The notes under the pieces were generated by a model. It was not told the DNA's origin, made no database searches, and was given only the letters and a program-made list of their open reading frames with translations. 64,000 nucleotides of DNA, from assembly GCA_900544025.1 (NCBI GenBank), contig UQTM01000004.1, positions 24,529-88,528 of the forward strand. Direction: 5' to 3'. The position numbers were made by a program, and so were the translations under genes. Below are positions 46,001 through 54,234 of this stretch, piece after piece; the first letter of the stretch is position 1; every line of letters begins with the position of its first letter. Origin of the DNA: an uncultured Odoribacter sp. (GTDB lineage Bacteria > Bacteroidota > Bacteroidia > Bacteroidales > Marinifilaceae).

Positions 46001-46192
46001 CGTTACCTCCAATTCTACCTGATAAGCAGAAGCCCCGGGATAAGCGGTAACGATCATCGCCTGTTTTACAGTGATCGCAGGGTCTTCCAATTTACTCATC
46101 GTAAAAAATGAATAAACTCCTCCGATCACCAAAACACAAACGAAAAAATAAACCAACGCCCGGTTTTTTAAAGCATATTCTGTAAAGTTCAT
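43025..46192 (-). CDS. RND-family multidrug efflux transporter (AcrB-like)
   Basis: This 1055-residue inner-membrane proton antiporter has 12 predicted helices and two large periplasmic loops after TM1 and TM7. The N-terminus (TEYALKNRALVYFFVCVLVIGGVYSFFTM) is typical. The proton-relay region reads GMLVDNAIVITDG, which keeps the first conserved aspartate of TM4 and has Asn at the next position, as in many family members. Repeats with GLVGMMIKNGVVLVDEVD occur in the C-terminal half. With the adjacent HlyD and TolC proteins it should export hydrophobic compounds or metabolites. The substrate is not predictable from sequence. Confidence 0.95.
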   Translation of the reverse strand: MNFTEYALKNRALVYFFVCVLVIGGVYSFFTMSKLEDPAITVKQAMIVTAYPGASAYQVELEVTDVLEKSIRTMGDLDHIESRSMDDVSEILVEIGSTVPLNELQQNWDILRRKVANVQSQLPAGAQPSMVLDDFGDVYGMFYAMTSDGFGYQKMMDYAELVRRTVLDIDGVSSVDIYGERQSCIDIEIQESKMANLGVHPAEIILTLRGQNATVYSGYYNSGEKRVRVGVDGAFSGIDDIKNLLIKGHENDNIRLGDVAQVSKGYVDPQREGLVYDTLPAIAISIAMQKGGNIIQLGKKIDDKLAELKESIIPAGIDFQKVFFQPARVKSAINVFMVNLIESVAIVIIVVMLAMGFRSGYIIGIGLVVVVLGSFVILHMMNGTLQRVSLASFIVAMGMLVDNAIVITDGIMVDLKRGIPKPAALINITKKTAWALLGATTIGILTFLPIFMSPDTTGEYVRDLFIVLAVSLWLSWILALAYVPIQADRAFKQKPQQAGAPADTNPFDGPIYRGFQRVLKFAVFYRWGLLIATIIMLVVSVWGYRFIKQGFFPDLSYNQLYIEYKMPYGTNPEAVKKDLASIEKYLMSRPEITAVTTSLGGTPSRYNLVRTVAEPSLSYGELIVDFTSPETLKDSLQQLQAYLSSHYPQAYVRMKQYNLMYMDFPVQFMISGPDPAVLKDLCAQVEDIMRADSTAILVTNNWGAETPALDVRYKQQIARDANLSREDVGLAVLAATDGLPIGSYYEGEHDLPIYLKSVNDRGERPEQINNVPVWSMLPSTAGLSLNTLQELMTGMVSEADILKRLVGSTPLNQASSGVEVGWEVPVVRRYNGQRSIAAQCNNAPGFTAAAVRNSLLPKIDSIQLPPGYTTAWQGEYLASTQSQYYLFKNVPIAIVLILAILIALFRDFRKPLMILLCLPLAITGVVAGMLLAGKEFGFVAIVGALGLVGMMIKNGVVLVDEVDSQIRSGKDPFLALLDASTSRLRPVFLAAMTTILGMIPLVNDDMFGALAVTIMGGLFIGTIITLVILPVLYSLFFRIRHPERDKKRGIKINWS

Positions 46193-46281
46193 AGTTTAAA
46201 ATTTACACATCGTCCGGCATATTGCCATTTTGCCTCATCCGCATACCTGCAAGGAAACCTTCGAGGCCTATTCTAAATCAT

Positions 46282-47373
46282 TTATAAAAGCCCACCGACA
46301 TTAGATGCCGAAACAGGAGGAAGCAGGCGAACTTTTTCTCCCTCTTTCAAATCGTTCGCCCCTGCCGAAATAATGGTTTGTCCCCGTTTTAATTCCGAAC
46401 GCACGATTGCCGTTCCGTCTTTCAGGATCTGTTGCACCTCCACCGGTGTCAAAGTAATCATGGAATCCTGCGGATGATAAAGCCATACATAAGATTTTCC
46501 GGACCTTTGTATAAGAGCGGATATAGGAATAGTGGACAATTCCCCGGCAGAAGGTTTGAAATCGATCGTCACACTGACACTCATTCCGGAAGCCAGCCAG
46601 GGAAACGAATCCCGTCTTATGCGGAAACGGACGTTAAATAACTGGTTATAATTCGCTCCCTGAGTAATATCCAGTAATTCCAAAGGCAATACCCGGTCAG
46701 GATAGACATCCGCCACCGCCTGATAGCGAACAAAATCCTCACGCCGGATAAAATCGGAAGAAGGAATATCGATATTCACTTCGTAATAATCGTTGTCGAT
46801 CATAGAAACGACAGGAGTTCCCTGATTCACGATCTCGGGAGCTTCAAAATATCTATTCTGTATATATCCATCGAAAGGTGCGAGCAAACGAGTATCCTTC
46901 AACGCATTGCGATGCGCCTGATAAAGTGCTGTCACTCTTTTTTTAGCCGCAACAGCCTTATCGTATTCATTCACCGAAACACTTCCCCGGCGATACAATT
47001 CGATAACCCGGTCGGATTCCCCCTTAATCTGGTTATATTCGGCTTGTGTCGCATTAAATTGAATCAGGTAATCCCTCGGGTCGATTTCAGCCAATAACTG
47101 TCCTTTCTTCACATATTGTCCTGAATTTACATTCATGGCTTTTATCGGCCCGGCTACCCGGAAAGCCAATTTTACATTCGAGGCCGCAGCAATCTTTCCC
47201 GGATAAGTCACAGACAATTCTCCGCCCTGTTCCCCTACTACGGCCGTTTTCACTAACTTTGGAATTTTTATTGGAGGCGTGGTCTTCCGGCAAGAAACCA
47301 GCGAGAACAATATACCCGAGACCCATAAACAAATCATCACTTGCTTCCAGAATGCATGTATCATCTTCATCAT
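46282..47373 (-). CDS. HlyD/AcrA-family lipoprotein adaptor of the RND pump
   Basis: This membrane fusion protein of about 363 residues has a lipoprotein signal ending in LFSLVSC, so it is anchored by lipid rather than a helix, as AcrA is. A lipoyl half motif (NSGQYVKKGQLLAEIDPRDY), a short coiled-coil hairpin and a second lipoyl half (LAPFDGYIQNRYFEAPEIV) follow. Beta-barrel and membrane-proximal domains complete it. The ATG at 47373 is preceded by AAGG and is preferred over a TTG at 47397. It is the first gene of the RND operon and is divergent from the serine recombinase gene. Confidence 0.91.
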   Translation of the reverse strand: MMKMIHAFWKQVMICLWVSGILFSLVSCRKTTPPIKIPKLVKTAVVGEQGGELSVTYPGKIAAASNVKLAFRVAGPIKAMNVNSGQYVKKGQLLAEIDPRDYLIQFNATQAEYNQIKGESDRVIELYRRGSVSVNEYDKAVAAKKRVTALYQAHRNALKDTRLLAPFDGYIQNRYFEAPEIVNQGTPVVSMIDNDYYEVNIDIPSSDFIRREDFVRYQAVADVYPDRVLPLELLDITQGANYNQLFNVRFRIRRDSFPWLASGMSVSVTIDFKPSAGELSTIPISALIQRSGKSYVWLYHPQDSMITLTPVEVQQILKDGTAIVRSELKRGQTIISAGANDLKEGEKVRLLPPVSASNVGGLL

Positions 47374-47557
47374 AACCTTACCTTTATTTTTTATCAAAGT
47401 CTTAATATATACAACAAAACCGGAATATATGTTTCAAAAAAGACCCTGAATTTCAGGTAAAAAAGCAAAAAAGGAAGTTCTTGTTGCGTTTTCCGAAAAG
47501 CCATGAATTTAACTTTTCATTTTTCGCAAAAATTTCCAACAACCACCTAACTTTTAA

Positions 47558-47565
47558 TATATTTG
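47558..47565 (+). promoter_or_regulatory. -7 box of the serine recombinase gene
   Basis: TATATTTG fits TAnnTTTG exactly, 61 bp before the ATG. A weak TTTC at 47533-47536 could be the -33 element. Confidence 0.4.
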
Positions 47566-47626
47566 TAAACTTAATTAGAAAAAAGCAATCGCAGTTTCAG
47601 ACTGTCCGATAGAATTATTTCCAAGT

Positions 47627-48304
47627 ATGCCCGAAAAACGTAAACAAGTCCTTAAAGAAAGGGCTCCGATAGTAGCAGCTTATCTGCGAGTAAGTACAGA
47701 TAAGCAAACCATCTTGAATCAAAAGAGTGAGGTGATCAACTTCTGCCGCAAGCAGGATTTGCAAATCACCATGTGGTGCACAGAAACGGTGAGCGGAACA
47801 AAAAAGGAAAGCGAACGCGAATTAGGCGCATTGCTGAAAAAATTACAAAAAGACGATGTACTGATCATCACCGAAGTATCCAGATTAAGCCGTAAGATGA
47901 TGAACATTATGAACATCATCCATCAATCCATAGAAAAAGGGATTACAATCCATAGCATTAAAGAAGGATACAAATTCGACTCTTCCATCAATAGCCAGGT
48001 TTTAGCTTTTGCTTTCGGTCTATGTGCCGAGATCGAAAGAACCTTGATTTCCCAAAGAACGCGGGAAGCTTTAGCGCGCCGCCGGGCACAAGGTATCAAA
48101 TTGGGACGCCCCAAAGGTAGCATCCGGGCGGGCAAGCTTTATGAGCACGAACAAGAGATCAAAGCCTTGCGTATGGAAGGTTTTTCTTTCCAGAAAATAG
48201 CAATGCGCTACAAAGTTTCGCCGGAAACGGTCAGATTATTTTATCTGCGTTCTCTGGTGAAAAAACCGAAAAAGATTCAGGAAGCCAACCCTTCGGAAAG
48301 CTAA
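47627..48304 (+). CDS. Serine site-specific recombinase (resolvase/invertase family)
   Basis: This 225-residue small serine recombinase has its catalytic serine at S23 in AYLRVSTDKQT. The conserved arginine region (ITEVSRLSRKM) follows. The long E helix carries the LCAEIERTLISQRTREAL motif. A linker LGRPKGS and a C-terminal helix-turn-helix (SFQKIAMRYKVSPETVRLFY) complete it. All domains are intact. It resembles the Mpi-like DNA invertases and resolvases of Bacteroidales. No pair of inverted crossover sites was found in the flanking gaps, so its DNA target is probably elsewhere. It sits alone between two exporter operons. Confidence 0.92.
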   Translation: MPEKRKQVLKERAPIVAAYLRVSTDKQTILNQKSEVINFCRKQDLQITMWCTETVSGTKKESERELGALLKKLQKDDVLIITEVSRLSRKMMNIMNIIHQSIEKGITIHSIKEGYKFDSSINSQVLAFAFGLCAEIERTLISQRTREALARRRAQGIKLGRPKGSIRAGKLYEHEQEIKALRMEGFSFQKIAMRYKVSPETVRLFYLRSLVKKPKKIQEANPSES

Positions 48305-48337
48305 AAAGAAAATTCCGAATAACTCTTTAGAACCTAA

Positions 48338-48388
48338 AAACGGCACATGCCCCTCTTTTTATTAAAAAAGCCGGAGTATGTGCCGTTT
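48338..48388 (+). terminator. Terminator after the serine recombinase
   Basis: AAACGGCACAT (48338-48348) pairs perfectly with ATGTGCCGTTT (48378-48388), with an inner CTTTTT/AAAAAG stem. The right arm ends in TTT. It may also serve transcripts from the minus strand. Confidence 0.7.
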
Positions 48389-48395
48389 AATTTTA

Positions 48396-48509
48396 TCAGG
48401 AAACCGGTTCACTCCGGTTTTCCATAAACATTTTCACAACAGCCAGTATATTTTGTGCATACATTGCATTCAGCCGGGTTTGCAAAAACGCTAAATCCTT
48501 CGAAATCAT
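48396..48509 (-). other. Possible 37-residue open frame between recombinase and permease
   Basis: An ATG at 48509 opens a 37-codon frame (MISKDLAFLQTRLN... ending NRSEPVS) on the minus strand, with helical, amphipathic composition. Directly upstream, from about 48603 to 48513, another frame ends in a plausible peptide tail (TIEEVRHLREDGYKVIWA). Neither is recognised. They may be remnants of an older gene or chance frames. A CCGG hairpin (48401-48420) inside the small frame argues against coding. Confidence 0.2.
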
Positions 48510-48589
48510 ATGCTATGCCCAAATGACTTTATACCCATCTTCTCTCAAATGCCGGACTTCTTCAATCGTATCGCCTTTCGTACGGCAGA

Positions 48590-49777
48590 TCACAGCCGGC
48601 AAGCAGCTTGTCCCGCCCTTACTTTCCGGATTTCCCGGTAATAAAGCACACAAGCCAAAACAAAATAAATAGCCGCCAGAATCCACAAACTTATAAATTC
48701 AGCATTTACATCTGCCAGACGGGCCCCCATGTTATTAATCTTAACGAAACCGTCTATTCCATGAGTGGAAGGAAATATTTTAGACAAAGTGATCCAATAA
48801 GAAGGAATCCCCTCCCTCGGCCAGGATATCCCCGATATGAACATTAAAGGCACGGAGGTAAAAACAAACAATAAAAACGGCTGTTCCCGCTCCTTGCTCA
48901 AAAAAGAAGCGAAAATCGCCAAGAAAGCACAGGCTAAAAGGAAAGGCAACAAAAACAACATCAGATCGCCCCGGTTTCCTATTTGTGTCAATCCAAAAAT
49001 ACGGGGTACGATAAAGAACACCCAATAGCCCATAACAAAATAAATCGGAATATACAAAAATGCTTTCCCCAGCACAATACACCATGCCCGGCGATAATGC
49101 CGATTGTCCGGAATCATCCATTTTTTCCGGCTACGGTCGCGGGCTGTTCCGGCAATCGTTCCCACTCCCAGCAATAAGGATTGCTGAATCACCAAGACCA
49201 ACACAGCCGGGATGATAAAAGAGGCGAAACCACTTTGCGGATTGAACATTTTCACTTCGGCAATCTCCACCGGAGAAGTCATGAGCTCCTGTTGTATGCG
49301 GGAAGCATAGGGCAATCCTTCCACCTGTATTTCTTTACTCATTCCGATAGCTACATCGCTGGCAGCCTGTAAAAGCGCCTTATAATTCAAAAGAGCCCCC
49401 ATATCGCAAAACAAGGCGACATGTGCCTGGTCGCCCCGGACAACCGCCTTACTGAAATCCGAAGGAATCTCCAGGATACCGTATATTTTTTTCTCATGCA
49501 TGAGCAGTTTCGCCTGTTCCAAATCGCTGCAATGCGCCACAATACGCACATTGGGCGAAGCTCCCCAATCCCGTATAAACTCCCGGCTCAGAGAAGAGTT
49601 GGAATGATCGACAACCGCTACCGGAACTTCACGAACAACTTCATTACTATATATGTAGGTGTAAACCAACGGGTAAGCCAAAGTAAGCAAGATAAAGAAA
49701 ACGATCACGGCATGATCGCGGAACACGGTGTAGAATTCTCGCCGGAAAATGTAATATATATCGTAAATTCTTTTCAT
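48590..49777 (-). CDS. ABC-2-type membrane permease (distal copy)
   Basis: This 395-residue ABC-2 permease resembles YhaP/YbhR-type proteins. There is one N-terminal helix near residues 22-43, then a large extracytoplasmic domain of about 135 residues (VPVAVVDHSNSSLSREFIRDW). Five or so helices (about 180-385) with GISWPREGIPSYW near the end follow. It forms a pair with the similar gene 57 bp upstream. No ATP-binding subunit gene is present in the operon, which is unusual for an ABC transporter. The stop is followed by a short region of uncertain content. Confidence 0.9.
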   Translation of the reverse strand: MKRIYDIYYIFRREFYTVFRDHAVIVFFILLTLAYPLVYTYIYSNEVVREVPVAVVDHSNSSLSREFIRDWGASPNVRIVAHCSDLEQAKLLMHEKKIYGILEIPSDFSKAVVRGDQAHVALFCDMGALLNYKALLQAASDVAIGMSKEIQVEGLPYASRIQQELMTSPVEIAEVKMFNPQSGFASFIIPAVLVLVIQQSLLLGVGTIAGTARDRSRKKWMIPDNRHYRRAWCIVLGKAFLYIPIYFVMGYWVFFIVPRIFGLTQIGNRGDLMLFLLPFLLACAFLAIFASFLSKEREQPFLLFVFTSVPLMFISGISWPREGIPSYWITLSKIFPSTHGIDGFVKINNMGARLADVNAEFISLWILAAIYFVLACVLYYREIRKVRAGQAACRL

Positions 49778-49834
49778 CTGACCTATGCCACTTGGTGGCG
49801 TTATTATTTTATTACTATGGGAGTCCCCGATTTA

Positions 49835-51013
49835 TCAAGGCAAATAACAATGTTTCAACAAATCCAGCTTCAATTTCGGCAAGACCAATACCGGCAAAAG
49901 TGCAAATAAGGCTAAAGCCATATAAGGTTGCCAGGAATAGATCATATCGATCCCGTTCAAGGCCTGATCTACATACAACAAATAATAATGCCGGACGGGG
50001 AATAAATTAGAGGCGATCTGTACCAATTGAGGCATAGAAGGCACCGGATAAGTAAATCCACTGATAGAGAACGACAACACTCCCCATAAACCACATGCAC
50101 TCAAAGCAATCCGGTTACGCCGTACCAATCCGGTGATAAATATGGCAAAAGCCTGAGAAGCCAGCACCAACAGCACCATAGCCAGAAACATAGGGAAAAA
50201 ACCGCTGTTTAAAGGAAAATGCAAATAACCGTACAAAACGGACAAATACAGCGTTCCTGTCACAATGAAAACAAAAGTCTGCGGCAATATCTTCCCCATA
50301 AGGGACAGTACCACCGAACCGTTCCCAATGCGAATCCAGTCGCGGGACGATCCATCTTTTATCTCTTCGCTGATACTGTATGCCGTCGTAAACATAGCAA
50401 ACATACACACAAAAGCGGGCATCAATATACTGGCAAGATATATCGCATAGCTGATCCAGGGATTGTTCAAGGGATTGGTATCCACGGTCACAGGCATTAA
50501 CTTTGCTTGTAACTGAGGTCCGTCTTCCCCTTTCGCCAGCAACAAAGTACGTTGCACAGCCCCATTGGCTAAGGCAGATTGTAAACGCATGTCTTTATAT
50601 ACCAGCGAGCCGGGCAAAATATAGGTATCGTTGGTATAGAACGAAATCACAGGTTGTTTTCCCGTTGAAACTTCGCGGCGAAAACCATCGGGAATATGAA
50701 ATATTCCGTATATCTCACTTTTTTGCATCGCTTTCCGCGCTTCCGAGAAATCACCGGTGCGCATCACAACTCCCGTTTGGGCGAAAGCGTCAAGCGAACG
50801 TGCCAACTGCCGTGACATAGCCGTATGGTCTTCGTCCACCACAGCCACCGGTAGTTTAGTCGGTAATCCTTGCTTTAACAAATCTGCAAAAAAGAAAAAG
50901 CAAAATGCCGGAGCAAGAATCATGGTAAACCAATAGATCCGGCGGGACGAAAGCCGCCTGACCTCCCGGTTCATCAAGGTGAACAAAGCTTTTATATTCT
51001 CTTTTAAAGTCAT
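49835..51013 (-). CDS. ABC-2-type membrane permease (proximal copy)
   Basis: This 392-residue permease has the same plan as its neighbour: one N-terminal helix near 25-45, an extracytoplasmic domain (PVAVVDEDHTAMSRQLARSLD), then about five helices. SGFTYPVPSMPQL lies before the last helices. The two permeases share motif order but differ widely in sequence, so they probably form a heterodimer. The gene lies 46 bp downstream of the HlyD-type adaptor gene. Confidence 0.9.
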   Translation of the reverse strand: MTLKENIKALFTLMNREVRRLSSRRIYWFTMILAPAFCFFFFADLLKQGLPTKLPVAVVDEDHTAMSRQLARSLDAFAQTGVVMRTGDFSEARKAMQKSEIYGIFHIPDGFRREVSTGKQPVISFYTNDTYILPGSLVYKDMRLQSALANGAVQRTLLLAKGEDGPQLQAKLMPVTVDTNPLNNPWISYAIYLASILMPAFVCMFAMFTTAYSISEEIKDGSSRDWIRIGNGSVVLSLMGKILPQTFVFIVTGTLYLSVLYGYLHFPLNSGFFPMFLAMVLLVLASQAFAIFITGLVRRNRIALSACGLWGVLSFSISGFTYPVPSMPQLVQIASNLFPVRHYYLLYVDQALNGIDMIYSWQPYMALALFALLPVLVLPKLKLDLLKHCYLP

Positions 51014-51059
51014 CTCTCGGTTTTAAAAGTATCCAAACAACAGAAAAACGAAAAATGGA

Positions 51060-52052
51060 TTACTTCTTATTTTCCACTTTTTTCAACACACTCATCCCTG
51101 GCCGCAAACCCTCTATTTTCTGAGTGGGAACCGCTTTCACCTGAAAAGTTTTAATATCGTATTGTCCGGTGGTTTTGGTAGCCCTCCAGGCAGCATAACT
51201 TCCCAAATCTTTCATATACGTAACTTTCAGCTCTATTTCCCGGTTATCCAAAGCCGGAACAAAAGCCGTGAAAGTTTCTCCCATTTTCATATCGTTCAAC
51301 TGATCTTCGCGCACATTGAAAATCACCCGCATATCCGACAGGTCGAGTACATCCATGACAGGCGATCCCGTTCCCACCAATTCTCCTACTTTAGGATACC
51401 TTTCCGAAATTTCCCCATCAATCGGCGAAATCAGATAAGTTTCCTTCACATAAGCCGCCACTTCCGCCACAGCTCCTTTGGCACGGTTCAATTGTGCCTC
51501 GGCAGCCATCTTATCTTCTTTTTCCGCTCCGTTACGCGCCATTTCATACTGAGCCTTAGCGGCCTGTTCGGTAGCCATCATCGCTTTATAATTGGCTTCC
51601 GCTTCATCCTTTTTCTGTGCCGGGACAACTTCATTCTCATACAAAGTCTTCACCCGGTGGTAAGTGCTCTTCGCCACTTCTGCCGCAGCTTTAGCTTTTT
51701 GCCAGGTTTGATACGCCATCACAATCTGTTCGGAACGCGAGCCTTTTTCGGCTTTTTCGTTTAGAGCCTGAGCGGCAGCCTGAGCGGCTTCTGCCTGGCT
51801 ATATTTAGCCATCACTTCGGGACTGTCCAAAATGGCCACCGTATCGCCTTTATATACTTTATCTCCCTCGTCCACCCGGAATTCCTCAATACGCCCGGGC
51901 ACTTTACCCGAAATACGCACTTCCGTCGCTTCCGCCTCACCCTGAATGAATTCCGCCTTCGGCTGCCAGAAAATAAAACCAAAGATCGCAATGATAATCA
52001 CTAAAATGATGATCCCGATGAATGTCACCAATTTTCCATTAACTTTTTCCAT
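51060..52052 (-). CDS. HlyD-family adaptor of the ABC-2 exporter
   Basis: This 330-residue membrane fusion protein has one N-terminal membrane helix near residues 8-29. A lipoyl half motif (VDEGDKVYKGDTVAILDSP) follows. An alanine-rich coiled-coil hairpin lies at about 80-195 and a second lipoyl half (LISPIDGEISERYPKVGE) after it. A beta-barrel with VRPGMSVL-like (LRPGMSVLKKV) ending completes the protein. It resembles EmrA/YbhG proteins. It sits between the TolC homologue (54 bp) and the permease pair. Confidence 0.92.
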   Translation of the reverse strand: MEKVNGKLVTFIGIIILVIIIAIFGFIFWQPKAEFIQGEAEATEVRISGKVPGRIEEFRVDEGDKVYKGDTVAILDSPEVMAKYSQAEAAQAAAQALNEKAEKGSRSEQIVMAYQTWQKAKAAAEVAKSTYHRVKTLYENEVVPAQKKDEAEANYKAMMATEQAAKAQYEMARNGAEKEDKMAAEAQLNRAKGAVAEVAAYVKETYLISPIDGEISERYPKVGELVGTGSPVMDVLDLSDMRVIFNVREDQLNDMKMGETFTAFVPALDNREIELKVTYMKDLGSYAAWRATKTTGQYDIKTFQVKAVPTQKIEGLRPGMSVLKKVENKK

Positions 52053-52106
52053 TGTTATAGTGTTTTAATATTTTCATAAATTAGGCACCTACAAAAAGCC
52101 ATACCC

Positions 52107-53540
52107 TTATTTCCCTAAGATACCGTATGCTTTCTGTAAATATACATCACACAGTTTCACCTCTATTTGTGAATCGATCAATTCTGCCTGCGCAGACAAC
52201 CAGGCTGTTTGCGCTTCCAGCACATTCGATACGGGAATAGTACCTTCCTGAAAGCCGAGATTGGCATATTTCAGGTTTTCATCTGCCTTTTCCTGATTTT
52301 TCTGTGACATATCCAATTTCTTCGCCGCTTCTTTCACTTTAAATTGCGCCTGGCTGACCTGCAATTCTATTTTTTCCTTTGCCTCCTGCAATTTATAATT
52401 CATCAAATTGGTTTCAGCCCTGGCACTTCTTACACTCTTGCGCGAAGCCCCCCAATGAAAAATAGGAGCTTTGACACCGATCCCCACACTCCACATGCCA
52501 TCGAATTTATTGCTGATCCCGTCGAAAAAAGAAGGAGTCATCGCCAAATAGTTCGCCATAAAAGCAACTGTCGGCAAATATTCCGAACGGGCGATCTTCT
52601 CTTTCTTTTTATAAATATCGGTAGCCAACGACAAACTGCCTACTTCCGGACGATTGCTATATATCTGTTCCATATTCAACGGCTGGAAAGATTTTCCCGC
52701 AGGCAATCCGGCTATTTCTTCTTTCAATACAAACACAGTATCGACCGGCAAACCACAAATCTGATTCAACGCCATACGCGAAAGGCTCAATCCGTCGTCC
52801 ACCCGGGTTAAAGTCATTTCTGCCTGATTCAATTTCACTTTTACCGACAGCATATCGGCTTTCGTTGCCACCCCGGTGTTATACATCACATCTATATCGT
52901 GTGCAAATTTCTGTAAAGTTTCCACATACTTTTCAGCCAGTTTGCGGCGATACACCAGCGAAACGATCTGCCAATAAGCCTCGTCGGTTTCCTGTATCAC
53001 ATTCTGCAACTCCTGTTCGCGTCCGCTCTCCGCCAGCTTCTGAGACAACCCCGCCAATTGATTATAAGCACGGATTTTACCGCCCATATAAATAGGCTGA
53101 GTCAGTCCCACCTGCAAAATCGCCGTATTCCGGTCATCCACGGTCATTGCATCCTTAGGTAATAAAGCATAATCTTTAGGAACAGGCGACCCGTTTACAA
53201 TCACCGGACGACCATCGGCACCCGTCATCATCTGGTCGGGACGTAAAGTCCACTTTCCATCGGCACCGATCGTTCCCACCGGTAAATGTGCATCCTCGGC
53301 CAGCAAGTTGATCTCCTTTTGGTTCCGCAAATAAGTACCCATAGCATCGATTCCCGGCAAATATTTAGTAAACGCCTCGGCCTTCTTTGCCTTTGCCGCT
53401 CCTATCTGCTCATCTGCCATTTTCAACTTTTTATTATTTTCAATGGCAAGACGGCGGCATTCTTCAAGGCTCATCGTTCCTTGTGCACAAACCAACCCCA
53501 CACTTCCCAGTAACAAAATAACGCTAAACAACTTTTTCAT
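52107..53540 (-). CDS. TolC-like outer membrane factor of the ABC-2 exporter
   Basis: This 477-residue outer membrane efflux protein has a signal peptide (MKKLFSVILLLGSVGLVCAQ) and two TolC-type repeats, beginning MSLEECRRLAIENNKKLKMA and ending with VSNVLEAQTAWLSAQAEL. It is the first gene of the structural operon. The 91-bp gap to the TetR genes upstream holds a 21-bp element identical to one at the start of the first TetR gene, so repression by these TetR proteins is likely. Confidence 0.92.
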   Translation of the reverse strand: MKKLFSVILLLGSVGLVCAQGTMSLEECRRLAIENNKKLKMADEQIGAAKAKKAEAFTKYLPGIDAMGTYLRNQKEINLLAEDAHLPVGTIGADGKWTLRPDQMMTGADGRPVIVNGSPVPKDYALLPKDAMTVDDRNTAILQVGLTQPIYMGGKIRAYNQLAGLSQKLAESGREQELQNVIQETDEAYWQIVSLVYRRKLAEKYVETLQKFAHDIDVMYNTGVATKADMLSVKVKLNQAEMTLTRVDDGLSLSRMALNQICGLPVDTVFVLKEEIAGLPAGKSFQPLNMEQIYSNRPEVGSLSLATDIYKKKEKIARSEYLPTVAFMANYLAMTPSFFDGISNKFDGMWSVGIGVKAPIFHWGASRKSVRSARAETNLMNYKLQEAKEKIELQVSQAQFKVKEAAKKLDMSQKNQEKADENLKYANLGFQEGTIPVSNVLEAQTAWLSAQAELIDSQIEVKLCDVYLQKAYGILGK

Positions 53541-53594
53541 ATTCCATTCAGTTATATTATTTCATAAGGCTAACCTCTAATTATTACGCATTTT

Positions 53595-53615
53595 CTTTTA
53601 TACTTTTCGGTATGT
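53595..53615. promoter_or_regulatory. 21-bp shared element before the exporter operon (copy 1)
   Basis: The element begins TCTTTTATACTTTTCG and ends GTATG; its core ATAC-N6-GTAT is an inverted repeat. The same 21 bases occur at 54832-54852. It lies 55-75 bp upstream of the TolC start (53540), where it could act as a TetR operator. Confidence 0.6.
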
Positions 53616-53631
53616 CTGACCATAAAAAAAT

Positions 53632-54234
53632 TTATTTGACAGCAACCAACGAATAAAGCTGTTCATACTGCGAACGTATCGACGACAAAGCATAGGACAC
53701 ATCCTGGTGCATAACCAAATAATTAATCATTCCCACTCCTATATTTAACAAATTCTTTGCCAAAATCGATGTTTCCACATCATTTCTGATCTCTCCCGTT
53801 CTTTTGGCATTCAGAATTAATTGCTCCAATTTTGATAAACGCAACATCTTGGAAGCCAAAACCACTTTTTTGAACTCCGGAAACAAGGCAATAACCTCGA
53901 CCATTAACGACAAACAAAGAATTTCCGGAATCTCACTATTAAACGTCTTCGCACTGTAATTATGAACTCCTGTCAGCTTATGAATGGTAAGGTTTACGTA
54001 TTCCCTCAATGTATTCACCCGTTCGAATTCCTCCGTACGGTTTGCATTCAACAAAGTGTAATAAGCATATACCCCCTCTTTCAAAACCTCTTCTTTATTG
54101 GTAAAATGATAATAGAACGTACCTCTGGTTATTTTCGCCGCACGTTCTATATCGCTCAGCCGGACTGCCTTAAATCCTTTTTTCAAAAAAAGCAGAAACG
54201 CTGTTTCTATGATCTGTCTCCGTGTATTATTCAT
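53632..54234 (-). CDS. TetR-family regulator, second of a tandem pair
   Basis: This 200-residue regulator has an N-terminal TetR DNA-binding domain (residues 1-50, RRQIIETAFLLFLKKGFKAV... ITRGTFYYHFTNKEEVLK). A C-terminal all-helical ligand and dimer domain follows. Its start codon overlaps the stop of the first TetR gene by 4 bases (ATGA), so the two are translationally coupled. The two proteins resemble each other through most of their length and probably arose by duplication. It is the likely local repressor of the exporter. Ligand unknown. Confidence 0.92.
   Translation of the reverse strand: MNNTRRQIIETAFLLFLKKGFKAVRLSDIERAAKITRGTFYYHFTNKEEVLKEGVYAYYTLLNANRTEEFERVNTLREYVNLTIHKLTGVHNYSAKTFNSEIPEILCLSLMVEVIALFPEFKKVVLASKMLRLSKLEQLILNAKRTGEIRNDVETSILAKNLLNIGVGMINYLVMHQDVSYALSSIRSQYEQLYSLVAVK

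Noticed and set aside
47374..47626. Invertible promoter next to the serine recombinase
   Set aside because: No pair of matching inverted repeats was found around the gap; only short AT-rich similarities occur.
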